64,000 nucleotides of DNA. It comes from Clusia tigrina. Its lineage: Eukaryota; Arthropoda; Insecta; Diptera; Clusiidae. The position numbers and the translations under genes are program-made. Location of the stretch: positions 108,213,700 to 108,277,699 of the forward strand of contig OV050033.1 in NCBI GenBank assembly GCA_920105625.2, read 5' to 3'. The notes under the pieces are model-generated. The model did no database searches. It saw only the letters and a list, made by a program, of their open reading frames with translations, and had not been told where the DNA came from. Positions 32,901-48,700 of the stretch are shown piece after piece (position 1 is the stretch's first letter; the number at the start of each line of letters is the position of its first letter).

Positions 32901-35900
32901 AGCTATCGCTCAAAGCTATGCTACCCTTGAGTCCCAAAGCAAACACTGACAAAACTTCAAATGGTCCTAACTTCGATACGGTACGTCCTACACCTATCAA
33001 TGTTTGCAACATACAAATGCTTGTAACTTTTTACTGGAGCGTCATAAAACCTTGAAATTTTGTAACAATAAAGTACTCGAGCCTCTTGTCAATTTAAGCT
33101 ATCGCTCAAAGCTGTGCTGCCCTTGAGTCCCAAATCAAACACTGATAAAACTTCAAATGGCCCCAACTTCTATACGGTAAGTCCTACACCTATCAAAGTT
33201 TGCAACATACAAATGCTTGTAATTTTTTACTGGAGCGTCATAAAACCTTGAAATTTTGTAACAATAAAGACTCGAGCCTCTTGTCAATTTAAGCTATCGC
33301 TCCAAGCTATGCTACCCTTGAGTCCCAAATCAAACACAGATAAAACTTCAAATGGCACTAACTTCTATACGGTACGTCCCACACCTATCAAAGTTTGCAA
33401 GATACAAATGCTTGTAACTTTTTACTGGAGCGTCATAAAACCTTGAAATTTTGTAACAATAAAGTACTCGAGCCTCTTGTCAATTTAAGCTATCGCTCAA
33501 AGCTATGCCGCCCTTGAGTCCCAAATCCAACACTGATAAAACTTCAAATGGCCCCAACTTCTACACGGTACGTCCTACATCTATCAAAGTTTGCAAGATA
33601 CAAATGCTTGTAACTTTTTACTGGAGCGTCATAAAACCTTGAAATTTTTTTAACAATAAAGTACTCGAGCCTCTTGTCAATTTAAGCTATCACTCAAAGC
33701 TATGCTACCCTTGAGTCCCAAATCAAACACTGACAAAACTTCAAATGGCCCTAACTTCTATACGGTACGTCCTACACCTATCAATGTTTGCAACATACAA
33801 ATGCTTGTAACTTTATACTGGAGCGTCATAAGACCTTGAAATTTTGTAACAATAAAGTACTCGAGCCTCTTGTCAATTTAAGATATCGCTCCAAGCTATG
33901 CTACCCTTGAGTCCCAAATGAAACACAGATAAAACTTCAAATGGCACTAACTTCTATACGGTACGTCCCACACCTATCAAAGTTTGCAACATACAAATGC
34001 TTGTAACTTTTTACTGGAGCGTCATAAAACCTTGAAATTTTGTGACAATATAGTACTCGAGGCTCAAACACTGATAAAACTTCAAATGGCCCTAGCTTCT
34101 ATACGGTACGTCCTACACGTATCAAAGTTTCCAACATACAAATGCTGGTAACTTTTTACTGGAGCGTCATAAAACCTTGAAATTTTGTAACAATAAAGTA
34201 CTCGAGCCTCTTGTCAATTTAAGCTATCCCTCAAAGCTATGCTGCCCTTGAGTCCCAAATCAAACACTGATAAAACTTCAAATGGCCCCAACTTCTACAC
34301 GGTACGTCCTACATCTATCAAAGTTTGCAAGATACAAATGCTTGTAACTTTTTACTGGAGCGTCATAAAGCCTTGAAATTTTTTTAACAATAAAGTACTC
34401 GAGCCTCTTGTCAATTTAAGCTATCACTCAAAGCTATGCTACCCTTGAGTCCCAAATCAAACACTGACAAAACTTCAAATGGCCCTAACTTCTATACGGT
34501 ACGTCCTACACCTATCAATGTTTGCAACATACAAATGCTTGTAACTTTATACTGGAGCGTCATAAGACCTTGAAATTTTGTAACAATAAAGTACTCGAGC
34601 CTCTTGTCAATTTAAGCTATCGCTCAAAACTATGCTGCCCTTGAATCCCAAATCAAACACTGATAAAACTTCAAATGGCCCCAACTTCTATACGGTACGT
34701 CCTACACCTATCAATGTTTGCAACATACAAATGCTTGTAACTTTATACTGGAGCGTCATAAGACCTTGAAATTTTGTAACAATAAAGTACTCGAGCCTCT
34801 TGTCAATTTAAGCTATCGCTCCAAGCTATGCTACCCTTGAGTCCCAAATCAAATACAGATACAACTTCAAATGGCACTAACTTCTATACGGTACGTCCCA
34901 CACCTATCAAAGTTTGCAACATACAAATGCTTGTAACTTTTTACTGGAGCGTCATAAAACCTTGAAATTTTGTGACAATAAAGTACTCGAGGCTCAAACA
35001 CTGATAAAACTTCAAATGGCCCTAGCTTCTATACGGTACGTCCTACACGTATCAAAGTTTCCAACATACAAATGCTTGTAACTTTTTACTGGAGCGTCAT
35101 AAAACCTTGAAATTTTGTAACAATAAAGTACTCGAGCCTCTTGTCAATTTAAGCTATCCCTCAAAGCTATGCTGCCCTTGAGTCCCAAATCAAACACTGA
35201 TAAAACTTCAAATGGCCCCAACTTCTACACGGTACGTCCTACATCTATCAAAGTTTGCAAGATACAAATGCTTGTAACTTTTTACTGGAGCGTCATAAAA
35301 CCTTAAAATTTTTTTAACAATAAAGTACTCGAGCCTCTTGTCAATTTAAGCTATCACTCAAACCTATGCTACCCTTGAGTCCCAAATCAAACACTGACAA
35401 AACTTCAAATGGCCCTAACTTCTATACGGTACGTCCTACACCTATCAATGTTTGCAACATACAAATGCTTGTAACTTTATACTGGAGCGTCATAAGACCT
35501 TGAAATTTTGTAACAATAAAGTACTCGAGCCTCTTGTCAATTTAAGCTATCGCTCAAATCTATGCTGCCCTTGAATCCCAAATCAAACACTGATAAAACT
35601 TCAAATGGCCCCAACTTCTATACGGTACGTCCTACACCTATCAAAGTTTGCAACATACAAATGCTTGTAACTTTTTACTGGAGCGTCATAAAACCTTGAA
35701 ATTTTGTAACAATAAAGTACTCGAGCCTCTTGTCAATTTAAGCTATCCCTCAAAGCTATGCTGCCCTTGAGTCCCAAATCAAACACTGATAAAACTTCAA
35801 ATGGCCCCAACTTCTACACGGTACGTCCTACATCTATCAAAGTTTGCAAGATACAAATGCTTGTAACTTTTTACTGGAGCGTCATAAAACCTTAAAATTT

Positions 35901-35984
35901 TTTTAACAATAAAGTACTCGAGCCTCTTGTCAATTTAAGCTATCACTCAAAGCTATGCTACCCTTGAGTCTCAAATCAAACACT

Positions 35985-38900
35985 GATAAAACTTCAAATG
36001 GCCCCAACTTCTATACGGTACGTCCTACACCTATCAAAGTTTGCAACATACAAATGCTTGTAACTTTTTACTGGAGCGTCATAAAACCTTGAAATTTTGT
36101 AACAATAAAGTACTCGAACCTCTTGTCAATTTAAGCTATCGCTCAAATCTATGCCACCCTTGAGTCCCTAATCAAACACTGACAAAACTTCAAATGGCCC
36201 TAACTTCTATACGGTACGTCCTACACCTATCAAAGTTTGCAACATACAAATGCTTGTAACTTTTTACTGGAGCGTCCTAAAACCTTTAAATTTTGTAACA
36301 ATAAAGTACTCGAGCCTCTTGTCTATTTAAGCTATCGATCAAAGCTATGCTGCCCTTGAGTCCCAAATAAAACACTGATAAAACTTCAAATGGCCCCAAC
36401 TTCTATACGGTAAGTCCTACACCTATCAAAGTTAGCAACATACAAATGCTTGTAACTTTTTACTGGAGCGTCATAAAACCTTGAAATTTTGTAACAATAA
36501 AGTACTGGAGCCTCTATTCAATTTAAGCTATCGCTCAAAGCTATGCTGCCCTTGAGTCCCAAATAAAACACTGATGAAACTTCAAATGGCCTCAACTTCT
36601 ACACGGTACATCCTACACCTATCAAAGTTTGCAAGATACAAATGCTTGTAACTTTTTACTGGAGCGTCATAAAACCTTGAAATTTTTTTAACAATAAAGT
36701 ACTCGAGCCTCTTGTCAATTTAAGCTATCGCTCAAAGCTATGCTACCCTTGAGTCCCAAATCAAACACTGACAAAACTTCAAATGGCCCTAACTTCGATA
36801 CGGTACGTCCTACACCTATCAAAGTTTGCAACATACAAATGCTTGTAATTTTTTACTGGAGCGTCATAAAACCTTGAAATTTTGTAACAATAAAGACTCG
36901 AGCCTCTTGTCAATTTAAGCTATCGCTCAAAGCTATGCTACCCTTGAGTCCCAAATCAAACACTGACAAAACTTCAAATGGCCGTAACTTCTATACGGTA
37001 CGTCCTACACCTATCAAACTTTGCAACATACAAATGCTAGTAACTTTTTACTGGAGCGTCATAGAACCTTGAAATTTAGTAACAATAAAGTACTCGAGCC
37101 TCTTGTCAATTTAAGCTATCGCTCCAAGCTATGCTACCCTTGAGTCCCAAATCAAACACAGATAAAACTTCAAATGGCACAAACTTCTATACGGTACGTC
37201 CTACACCTATCAAAGTTTGCAACATACAAATGCTTGTAACTTTTTACTGGAGCGTCATAAAACCTTGAAATTTTGTGACAATAAAGTACTCGAGCCTCAA
37301 ACACTGATAAAACTTCAATTGGCCCTAGCTTCTATACGGTACGTCCTACACGTATCAAAATTTCCAACATACAAATGCTTGTAACTTTTTACTGGAGCGT
37401 CATAAAACCTTGAAATTTTGTAACAATAAAGTACTCGAGCCTCTTGTCAATTTAAGCTATCGCTCAAAGCTATGCTGCCCTTGAGTCCCAAATCAAACAC
37501 TGATAAAACTTCAAATGGCCCCAACTTCTACACGGTACGTCCTACATCTATCAAAGTTTGCAAGATACAAATGCTTGTAACTTTTTACTGGAGCGTCATA
37601 AAACCTTGAAATTTTTTAACAATAAAGTACTCGAGCCTCTTGTCAATTTAAGCTATCACTCAAAGCTATTCTACCCTTGAGTCCCAAATCAAACACTGAC
37701 AAAACTTCAAATGGCCCTAACTTCTATACGGTACGTCCTACACCAATCAATGTTTGCAACATACAAATGCTTGTAACTTTATACTGGAGCGTCATAAGAC
37801 CTTGAAATTTTGTAACAATAAAGTACTCGAGCCTCTTGTCAATTTAAGCTATCGCTCAAAACTATGCTGCCCTTGAATCCCAAATCAAACACTGATAAAA
37901 CTTCAAATGGCCGCAACTTCTATACGGTACGTCCTACACATATCAAAGTTTCCAACATACAAATGCTTGTAACTTCTTACTGGAGCTCCATAAAACCTTG
38001 AAATTTTGTAACAATAAAGTACTCGAGCCTCTTGTCAATTTAAGCTATCGCTCTAAGCTATGCTGCCCTTGAGTCCCAAATAAAACACTGATAAAACTTC
38101 AAATGGCCCCAACTTCTACACGGTACATCCTACACCTATCAAAGTTTGCAAGATACAAATGCTTGTAACTTTTTACTGGAGTGTCATAAAACCTTGAAAT
38201 TTTTTTAACAATAAAGTACTCGAGCCTCTTGTCAATTTAAGCTATCGCTCAAAGCTGTGCTACCCTTGAGTCCCAAATCAAACACTGACAAAACTTCAAA
38301 TGGCCCTAACTTCGATACGGTACGTCCTACACCTATCAAAGTTAGCAACATACAAATGCTTGTAATTTTTTACTGGAGCGTCATAAAACCTTGAAATTTT
38401 GTGACAATAAAGTACTCGAGCCTCAAACACTGATAAAACTTCAATTGGCCCTAGCTTCTATACGGTACGTCCTACACCTATCAAAGTTTCCAACATACAA
38501 ATGCTTGTAACTTCTTACTGGAGCGTCATAAGACCTTGAAATTTTGTAACAATAAAGTACTCGAGCCTCTTGTCAATTTAAGCTATCGCTCAAAACTATG
38601 CTGCCCTTGAATCCCAAATCAATCACTGATAAAACTTCAAATGGCCGCAACTTCTATACGGTACGTCCTACACCTATCAAAGTTTCCAACATACAAATGC
38701 TTGTAACTTTTTACTGGAGCTCCATAAAACCTTGAAATTTTGTAACAATAAAGTACTCGAGCCTCTTGTCAATTTAAGCTATCGCTCTAAGCTATGCTGC
38801 CCTTGAGTCCCAAATAAAACACTGATAAAACTTCAAATGGCCCCAACTTCTACACGGTACATCCTACACCTATCAAAGTTTGCAAGATACAAATGCTTGT

Positions 38901-41900
38901 AACTTTTTACTGGAGCGTCATAAAACCTTGAAATTTGTTTAACAATAAAGTACTCGAGCCTCTTGTCAATTTAAGCTATCGCTCAAAGATATGCTACCCT
39001 TGAGTCCCAAATCAAACACTGACAAAACTTCAAATGGTCCTAACTTCGATACGGTACGTCCTACACCTATCAATGTTTGCAACATACAAATGCTTGTAAC
39101 TTTATACTGGAGCGTCATAAGACCTTGAAATTTAGTAACAATAAAGTACTCGAGCCTCTTGTCAATTTAAGCTATCGCTCAAAGCTATGCCAACCTTGAG
39201 TACCTAATCAAACACTGACAAATCTTCAAATGGCCCTAACTTCTATACGGTAAGTCCTACACCTATCAAAGTTTGCAAGATACAAATGCTTGTAACTTTT
39301 TACTGGAGCGTCATAAAACCTTGAAATTTGTTTAACAATAAAGTACTCGAGCCTCTTGTCAATTTAAGCTATCGCTCAAAGCTATGCTACCCTTGAGTCC
39401 CAAAGCAAACACTGACAAAACTTCAAATGGTCCTAACTTCGATACGGTACGTCCTACACCTATCAATGTTTGCAACATACAAATGCTTGTAACTTTTTAC
39501 TGGAGCGTCATAAAACCTTGAAATTTTGTAACAATAAAGTACTCGAGCCTCTTGTCAATTTAAGCTATCGCTCAAAGCTATGCTGCCCTTGAGTCCCAAA
39601 TTAAACACTGATAAAACTTCAAATGGCCCCAACTTCTATACGGTAAGTCCTACACCTATCAAAGTTTGCAACATACAAATGCTTGTAATTTTTTACTGGA
39701 GCGTCATAAAACCTTGAAATTTTGTAACAATAAAGACTCGAGCCTCTTGTCAATTTAAGCTATCGCTCCAAGCTATGCTACCCTTGAGTCCCAAATCAAA
39801 CACAGATAAAACTTCAAATGGCACTAACTTCTATACGGTACGTCCCACACCTATCAAAGTTTGCAACATACAAATGCTTGTAACTTTTTACTGGAGCGTC
39901 ATAAAACCTTGAAATTTTGTGACAATAAAGTACTCGAGCCTCAAACACTGATAAAACTTCAAATGGCCCTAGCTTCTATACGGTACGTCCTACACGTATC
40001 AAAGTTTCCAACATACAAATGCTTGTAACTTTTTACTGGAGCGTCATAAAACCTTGAAATTTTGTAACAATAAAGTACTCGAGCCTCTTGTCAATTTAAG
40101 CTATCACTCAAAGCTATGCTACCCTTGAGTCCCAAATCAAACACTGACAAAACTTCAAATGGCCCTAACTTCTATACGGTACGTCCTACACCTATCAATG
40201 TTTGCAACATACAAATGCTTGTAACTTTATACTGGAGCGTCATAAGACCTTGAAATTTTGTAACAATAAAGTACTCGAGCCTCTTGTCAATTTAAGATAT
40301 CGCTCCAAGCTATGCTACCCTTGAGTCCCAAATCAAACACAGATAAAACTTCAAATGGCACTAACTTCTATACGGTACGTCCCACACCTATCAAAGTTTG
40401 CAACATACAAATGCTTGTAACTTTTTACTGGAGCGTCATAAAACCTTGAAATTTTGTGACAATAAAGTACTCGAGGCTCAAACACTGATAAAACTTCAAA
40501 TGGCCCTAGCTTCTATACGGTACGTCCTACACGTATCAAAGTTTCCAACATACAAATGCTTGTAACTTTTTACTGGAGCGTCATAAAACCTTGAAATTTT
40601 GTAACAATAAAGTACTCGAGCCTCTTGTCAATTTAAGCTATCCCTCAAAGCTATGCTGCCCTTGAGTCCCAAATCAAACACTGATAAAACTTCAAATGGC
40701 CCCAACTTCTACACGGTACGTCCTACATCTATCAAAGTTTGCAAGATACAAATGCTTGTAACTTTTTACTGGAGCGTCAAAAAACCTTAAAATTTTTTTA
40801 ACAATAAAGTACTCGAGCCTCTTGTCAATTTAAGCTATCACTCAAACCTATGCTACCCTTGAGTCCCAAATCAAACACTGACAAAACTTCAAATGGCCCT
40901 AACTTCTATACGGTACGTCCTACACCTATCAATGTTTGCAACATACAAATGCTTGTAACTTTATACTGGAGCGTCATAAGACCTTGAAATTTTGTAACAA
41001 TAAAGTACTCGAGCCTCTTGTCAATTTAAGCTATCGCTCAAAACTATGCTGCCCTTGAATCCCAAATCAAACACTGATAAAACTTCAAATGGCCCCAACT
41101 TCTATACGGTACGTCCTACACCTATCAAAGTTTGCAACATACAAATGCTTGTAACTTTTTACTGGAGCGTCATAAAACCTTGAAATTTTGTAACAATAAA
41201 GTACTCGAGCCTCTTGTCAATTTAAGCTATCCCTCAAAGCTATGCTGCCCTTGAGTCCCAAATCAAACACTGATAAAACTTTAAATGGCCCCAACTTCTA
41301 CACGGTACGTCCTACATCTATCAAAGTTTGCAAGATACAAATGCTTGTAACTTTTTACTGGAGCGTCATAAAACCTTAAAATTTTTTTAACAATAAAGTA
41401 CTCGAGCCTCTTGTCAATTTAAGCTATCACTCAAAGCTATGCTACCCTTGAGTCTCAAATCAAACACTGACAAAACTTCAAATGGCCCTAACTTCTATAC
41501 GGTACGTCCTACACCTATCAATGTTTGCAACATACAAATGCTTGTAACTTTATACTGGAGCGTCATAAGACCTTGAAATTTTGTAACAATAAAGTACTCG
41601 AGCCTCTTGTCAATTTAAGCTATCGCTCAAAACTATGCTGCCCTTGAATCCCAAATCAAACACTGATAAAACTTCAAATGGCCCCAACTTCTATACGGTA
41701 CGTCCTACACCTATCAAAGTTTGCAACATACAAATGCTTGTAACTTTTTACTGGAGCGTCATAAAACCTTGAAATTTTGTAACAATAAAGTACTCGAACC
41801 TCTTGTCAATTTAAGCTATCGCTCAAATCTATGCCACCCTTGAGTCCCTAATCAAACACTGACAAAACTTCAAATGGCCCTAACTTCTATACGGTACGTC

Positions 41901-44200
41901 CTACACCTATCAAAGTTTGCAACATACAAATGCTTGTAACTTTTTACTGGAGCGTCCTAAAACCTTTAAATTTTGTAACAATAAAGTACTCGAGCCTCTT
42001 GTCTATTTAAGCTATCGATCAAAGCTATGCTGCCCTTGAGTCCCAAATAAAACACTGATAAAACTTCAAATGGCCCCAACTTCTATACGGTAAGTCCTAC
42101 ACCTATCAAAGTTAGCAACATACAAATGCTTGTAACTTTTTACTGGAGCGTCATAAAACCTTGAAATTTTGTAACAATAAAGTACTGGAGCCTCTATTCA
42201 ATTTAAGCTATCGCTCAAAGCTATGCTGCCCTTGAGTCCCAAATAAAACACTGATGAAACTTCAAATGGCCTCAACTTCTACACGGTACATCCTACACCT
42301 ATCAAAGTTTGCAAGATACAAATGCTTGTAACTTTTTACTGGAGCGTCATAAAACCTTGAAATTTTTTTAACAATAAAGTACTCGAGCCTCTTGTCAATT
42401 TAAGCTATCGCTCAAAGCTATGCTACCCTTGAGTCCCAAATCAAACACTGACAAAACTTCAAATGGCCCTAACTTCGATACGGTACGTCCTACACCTATC
42501 AAAGTTTGCAACATACAAATGCTTGTAATTTTTTACTGGAGCGTCATAAAACCTTGAAATTTTGTAACAATAAAGACTCGAGCCTCTTGTCAATTTAAGC
42601 TATCGCTCAAAGCTATGCTACCCTTGAGTCCCAAATCAAACACTGACAAAACTTCAAATGGCCGTAACTTCTATACGGTACGTCCTACACCTATCAAACT
42701 TTGCAACATACAAATGCTAGTAGCTTTTTACTGGAGCGTCATAGAACCTTGAAATTTAGTAACAATAAAGTACTCGAGCCTCTTGTCAATTTAAGCTATC
42801 GCTCCAAGCTATGCTACCCTTGAGTCCCAAATCAAACACAGATAAAACTTCAAATGGCACAAACTTCTATACGGTACGTCCTACACCTATCAAAGTTTGC
42901 AACATACAAATGCTTGTAACTTTTTACTGGAGCGTCATAAAACCTTGAAATTTTGTAACAATAAAGTACTCGAGCCTCAAACACTGATAAAACTTCAATT
43001 GGCCCTAGCTTCTATACGGTACGTCCTACACGTATCAAAATTTCCAACATACAAATGCTTGTAACTTTTTACTGGAGCGTCATAAAACCTTGAAATTTTG
43101 TAACAATAAAGTACTCGAGCCTCTTGTCAATTTAAGCTATCGCTCAAAGCTATGCTGCCCTTGAGTCCCAAATCAAACACTGATAAAACTTCAAATGGCC
43201 CCAACTTCTACACGGTACGTCCTACATCTATCAAAGTTTGCAAGATACAAATGCTTGTAACTTTTTACTGGAGCGTCATAAAACCTTGAAATTTTTTTAA
43301 CAATAAAGTACTCGAGCCTCTTGTCAATTTAAGCTATCACTCAAAGCTATTCTACCCTTGAGTCCCAAATCAAACACTGACAAAACTTCAAATGGCCCTA
43401 ACTTCTATACGGTACGTCCTACACCTATCAATGTTTGCAACATACAAATGCTTGTAACTTTATACTGGAGCGTCATAAGACCTTGAAATTTTGTAACAAT
43501 AAAGTACTCGAGCCTCTTGTCAATTTAAGCTATCGCTCAAAACTATGCTGCCCTTGAATCCCAAATCAAACACTGATAAAACTTCAAATGGCCGCAACTT
43601 CTATACGGTACGTCCTACACCTATCAAAGTTTCCAACATACAAATGCTTGTAACTTCTTACTGGAGCTCCATAAAACCTTGAAATTTTGTAACAATAAAG
43701 TACTCGAGCCTCTTGTCAATTTAAGCTATCGCTCTAAGCTATGCTGCCCTTGAGTCCCAAATAAAACACTGATAAAACTTCAAATGGCCCCAACTTCTAC
43801 ACGGTACATCCTACACCTATCAAAGTTTGCAAGATACAAATGCTTGTAACTTTTTACTGGAGTGTCATAAAACCTTGAAATTTTTTTAACAATAAAGTAC
43901 TCGAGCCTCTTGTCAATTTAAGCTATCGCTCAAAGCTATGCTACCCTTGAGTCCCAAATCAAACACTGACAAAACTTCAAATGGCCCTAACTTCGATACG
44001 GTACGAACTACACCTATCAAAGTTTGCAACATACAAATGCTTGTAATTTTTTACTGGAGCGTCATAAAACCTTGAAATTTTGTGACAATAAAGTACTCGA
44101 GCCTCAAACACTGATAAAACTTCAATTGGCCCTAGCTTCTATACGGTACGTCCTACACCTATCAAAGTTTCCAACATACAAATGCTTGTAACTTCTTACT
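35985..44200 (+). repeat. Duplicated block at 5680-bp offset (35985-38520 and 41665-44200)
   Basis: The rare variant CTGATGAAAC occurs at 36571 and 42251; GGCCGTAAC at about 36981 and 42661; CGAGCCTCAA at 37291 and 42971. After one T-tract length change the offset is 5681, as at AACTTCTTAC (37971 and 43652) and GTGACAATAAAG (38401 and 44082). The match ends where GAGCGTCATAAGACC (38521) faces GAGCTCCATAAAACC (44202). Monomers between the two copies show related but shifted blocks (offset 5484 for GAGTCTCAAAT at 35968 and 41452, one monomer less), indicating repeated unequal exchange. Confidence 0.83.
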
Positions 44201-45792
44201 GGAGCTCCATAAAACCTTGAAATTTTGTAACAATAAAGTACTCGAGCCTCTTGTCAATTTAAGCTATCGCTCAAAGCTATGCTATCCTTGAGTCCCAAAT
44301 CAAAAACTGACAAAACTTCAAATGGCCCTAACTTCGTTACGGTACGTCCTACACCTATCAAAGTTTGCAACATACAAATGCTTGTAACTTCTTACTGGAG
44401 CTCCATAAAACCTTGAAATTTTGTAACAATAAAGTACTCGAGCCTCTTGTCAATTTAAGCTATCGCTCTAAGCTATGCTGCCCTTGAGTCCCAAATAAAA
44501 CACTGATAAAACTTCAAATGGCCCCAACTTCTACACGGTACATCCTACACCTATCAAAGTTTGCAACATACAAATGCTAGTAACTTTTTACTGGAGCGTC
44601 ATAGAACCTTGAAATTTAGTAACAATAAAGTACTCGAGCCTCTTGTCAATTTAAGCTATCGCTCCAAGCTATGCTACCCTTGAGTCCCAAATCAAACACA
44701 GATAAAACTTCAAATGGCACAAACTTCTATACGGTACGTCCTACACCTATCAAAGTTTGCAACATACAAATGCTTGTAACTTTTTACTGGAGCGTCATAA
44801 AACCTTGAAATTTTGTGACAATAAAGTACTCGAGCCTCAAACACTGATAAAACTTCAATTGGCCCTAGCTTCTATACGGTACGTCCTACACGTATCAAAA
44901 TTTCCAACATACAAATGCTTGTAACTTTTTACTGGAGCGTCATAAAACCTTGAAATTTTGTAACAATAAAGTACTCGAGCCTCTTGTCAATTTAAGCTAT
45001 CGCTCAAAGCTATGCTGCCCTTGAGTCCCAAATCAAACACTGATAAAACTTCAAATGGCCCCAACTTCTACACGGTACGTCCTACATCTATCAAAGTTTG
45101 CAAGATACAAATGCTTGTAACTTTTTACTGGAGCGTCATAAAACCTTGAAATTTTTTTAACAATAAAGTACTCGAGCCTCTTGTCAATTTAAGCTATCAC
45201 TCAAAGCTATTCTACCCTTGAGTCCCAAATCAAACACTGACAAAACTTCAAATGGCCCTAACTTCTATACGGTACGTCCTACACCTATCAATGTTTGCAA
45301 CATACAAATGCTTGTTACTTTATACTGGAGCGTCATAAGACCTTGAAATTTTGTAACAATAAAGTACTCGAGCCTCTTGTCAATTTAAGCTATCGCTCAA
45401 AACTATGCTGCCCTTGAATCCCAAATCAAACACTGATAAAACTTCAAATGGCCGCAACTTCTATACGGTACGTCCTACACCTATCAAAGTTTCCAGCATA
45501 CAAATGCTTGTAACTTTTTACTGGAGCTCCATAAAACCTTGAAATTTTGTAACAATAAAGTACTCGAGCCTCTTGTCAATTTAAGCTGTCGCTCTAAGCT
45601 ATGCTGCCCTTGAGTCCCAAATAAAACACTGATAAAACTTCAAATGGCCCCAACTTCTACACGGTACATCCTACACCTATCAAAGTTTGCAAGATACAAA
45701 TGCTTGTAACTTTTTACTGGAGCGTCATGAAACCTTGAAATTTGTTTAACAATAAAGTACTCGAGCCTCTTGTCAATTTAAGCTATCGCTCA

Positions 45793-48700
45793 AAGCTATG
45801 CTACCCTTGAGTCCCAAATCAAACACTGACAAAACTTCAAATGGTCCTAACTTCGATACGGTACGTCCTACACCTATCAATGTTTGCAACATACAAATGC
45901 TTGTAACTTTATACTGGAGCGTCATAAGACCTTGAAATTTAGTAACAATAAAGTACTCGAGCCTCTTGTCAATTTAAGCTATCGCTCAAAGCTATGCCAA
46001 CCTTGAGTACCTAATCAAACACTGACAAATCTTCAAATGGCCCTAACTTCTATACGGTACGTCCTACACCTATCAAAGTTTGCAACATACAAATGCTTGT
46101 AACTTTTTACTGGAGCGTCACAAAACCTTTAAATTTTGTAACAATAAAGTTCTCGAGCCTCTTGTCTATTTAAGCTATCGCTCAAAGCTATGCTGCCCTT
46201 GAGTCCCAAATCAAACAGTGATAAAACTTCAAATGGCCCCAACTTCTATACGGTAAGTCCTACACCTATCAAAGTTTGCAACATACAAATGCTTGTAATT
46301 TTTTACTGGAGCGTCATAAAACCTTGAAATTTTGTAACAATAAAGACTCGAGCCTCTTGTCAATTTAAGCTATCGCTCCAAGCTATGCTACCCTTGAGTC
46401 CCAAATCAAACACAGATTAAACTTCAAATGGCACTAACTTCTATACGGTACGTTCCACACCTATCAAAGTTTGCAACATACAAATGCTTGTAACTTTTTA
46501 CTGGAGCGTCATAAAACCTTGAAATTTTGTGACAATAAAGTACTCGAGCCTCAAACACTGATAAAACTTCAAATGGCCCTAGCTTCTATACGGTACGTCC
46601 TACACGTATCAAAGTTTCCAACATACAAATGCTTGTAACTTTTTACTGGAGCGTCATAAAACCTTGAAATTTTGTAACAATAAAGTACTCGAGCCTCTTG
46701 TCAATTTAAGCTATCGCTCAAAGCTATGCTGCCCTTGAGTCCCAAATCAAACACTGATAAAACTTCAAATGGCCCCAACTTCTACACGGTACGTCCTACA
46801 TCTATCAAAGTTTGCAAGATACAAATGCTTGTAACTTTTTACTGGAGCGTCATAAAACCTTGAAATTTTTTTAACAACAAAGTACTCGAGCCTCTTGTCA
46901 ATTTAAGCTATCACTCAAAGCTATGCTACCCTTGAGTCCCAAATCAAACACTGACAAAACTTCAAATGGCCCTAACTTCTATACGGTACGTCCTACACCT
47001 ATCAATGTTTGCAACATACAAATGCTTGTAACTTTATACTGGAGCGTCATAAGACCTTGAAATTTTGTAACAATAAAGTACTCGAGCCTCTTGTCAATTT
47101 AAGCTATCGCTCCAAGCTATGCTACCCTTGAGTCCCAAATCAAACACAGATAAAACTTCAAATGGCACTAACTTCTATACGGTACGTCCCACACCTATCA
47201 AAGTTTGCAACATACAAATGCTTGTAACTTTTTACTGGAGCGTCATAAAACCTTGAAATTTTGTGACAATAAAGTACTCGAGGCTCAAACACTGATAAAA
47301 CTTCAAATGGCCCTAGCTTCTATACGGTACGTCCTACACGTATCAAAGTTTCCAACATACAAATGCTTGTAACTTTTTACTGGAGCGTCATAAAACCTTG
47401 AAATTTTGTAACAATAAAGTACTCGAGCCTCTTGTCAATTTAAGCTATCCCTCAAAGCTATGCTGCCCTTGAGTCCCAAATCAAACACTGATAAAACTTC
47501 AAATGGCCCCAACTTCTACACGGTACGTCCTACATCTATCAAAGTTTGCAAGATACAAATGCTTGTAACTTTTTACTGGAGCGTCATAAAACCTTGAAAT
47601 TTTTTTAACAATAAAGTACTCGAGCCTCTTGTCAATTTAAGCTATCACTCAAAGCTATGCTACCCTTGAGTCCCAAATCAAACACTGACAAAACTTCAAA
47701 TGGCCCTAACTTCTATACGGTACGTCCTACACCTATCAATGTTTGCAACATACAAATGCTTGTAACTTTATACTGGAGCGTCATAAGACCTTGAAATTTT
47801 GTAACAATAAAGTACTCGAGCCTCTTGTCAATTTAAGCTATCGCTCAAAACTATGCTGCCCTTGAATCCCAAATCAAACACTGATAAAACTTCAAATGGC
47901 CCCAACTTCTATACGGTACGTCCTACACCTATCAATGTTTGCAACATACAAATGCTTGTAACTTTATACTGGAGCGTCATAAGACCTTGAAATTTTGTAA
48001 CAATAAAGTACTCGAGCCTCTTGTCAATTTAAGCTATCGCTCCAAGCTATGCTACCCTTGAGTCCCAAATCAAACACTGACAAAACTTCAAATGGTCCTA
48101 ACTTCGATACGGTACGTCCTACACCTATCAATGTTTGCAACATACAAATGCTTGTAACTTTATACTGGAGCGTCATAAGACCTTGAAATTTAGTAACAAT
48201 AAAGTACTCGAGCCTCTTGTCAATTTAAGCTATCGCTCAAAGCTATGCCAACCTTGAGTACCTAATCAAACACTGACAAATCTTCAAATGGCCCTAACTT
48301 CTATACGGTACGTCCTACACCTATCAAAGTTTGCAACATACAAATGCTTGTAACTTTTTACTGGAGCGTCACAAAACCTTTAAATTTTGTAACAATAAAG
48401 TTCTCGAGCCTCTTGTCTATTTAAGCTATCGCTCAAAGCTATGCTGCCCTTGAGTCCCAAATCAAACAGTGATAAAACTTCAAATGGCCCCAACTTCTAT
48501 ACGGTAAGTCCTACACCTATCAAAGTTTGCAACATACAAATGCTTGTAATTTTTTACTGGAGCGTCATAAAACCTTGAAATTTTGTAACAATAAAGACTC
48601 GAGCCTCTTGTCAATTTAAGCTATCGCTCCAAGCTATGCTACCCTTGAGTCCCAAATCAAACACAGATTAAACTTCAAATGGCACTAACTTCTATACGGT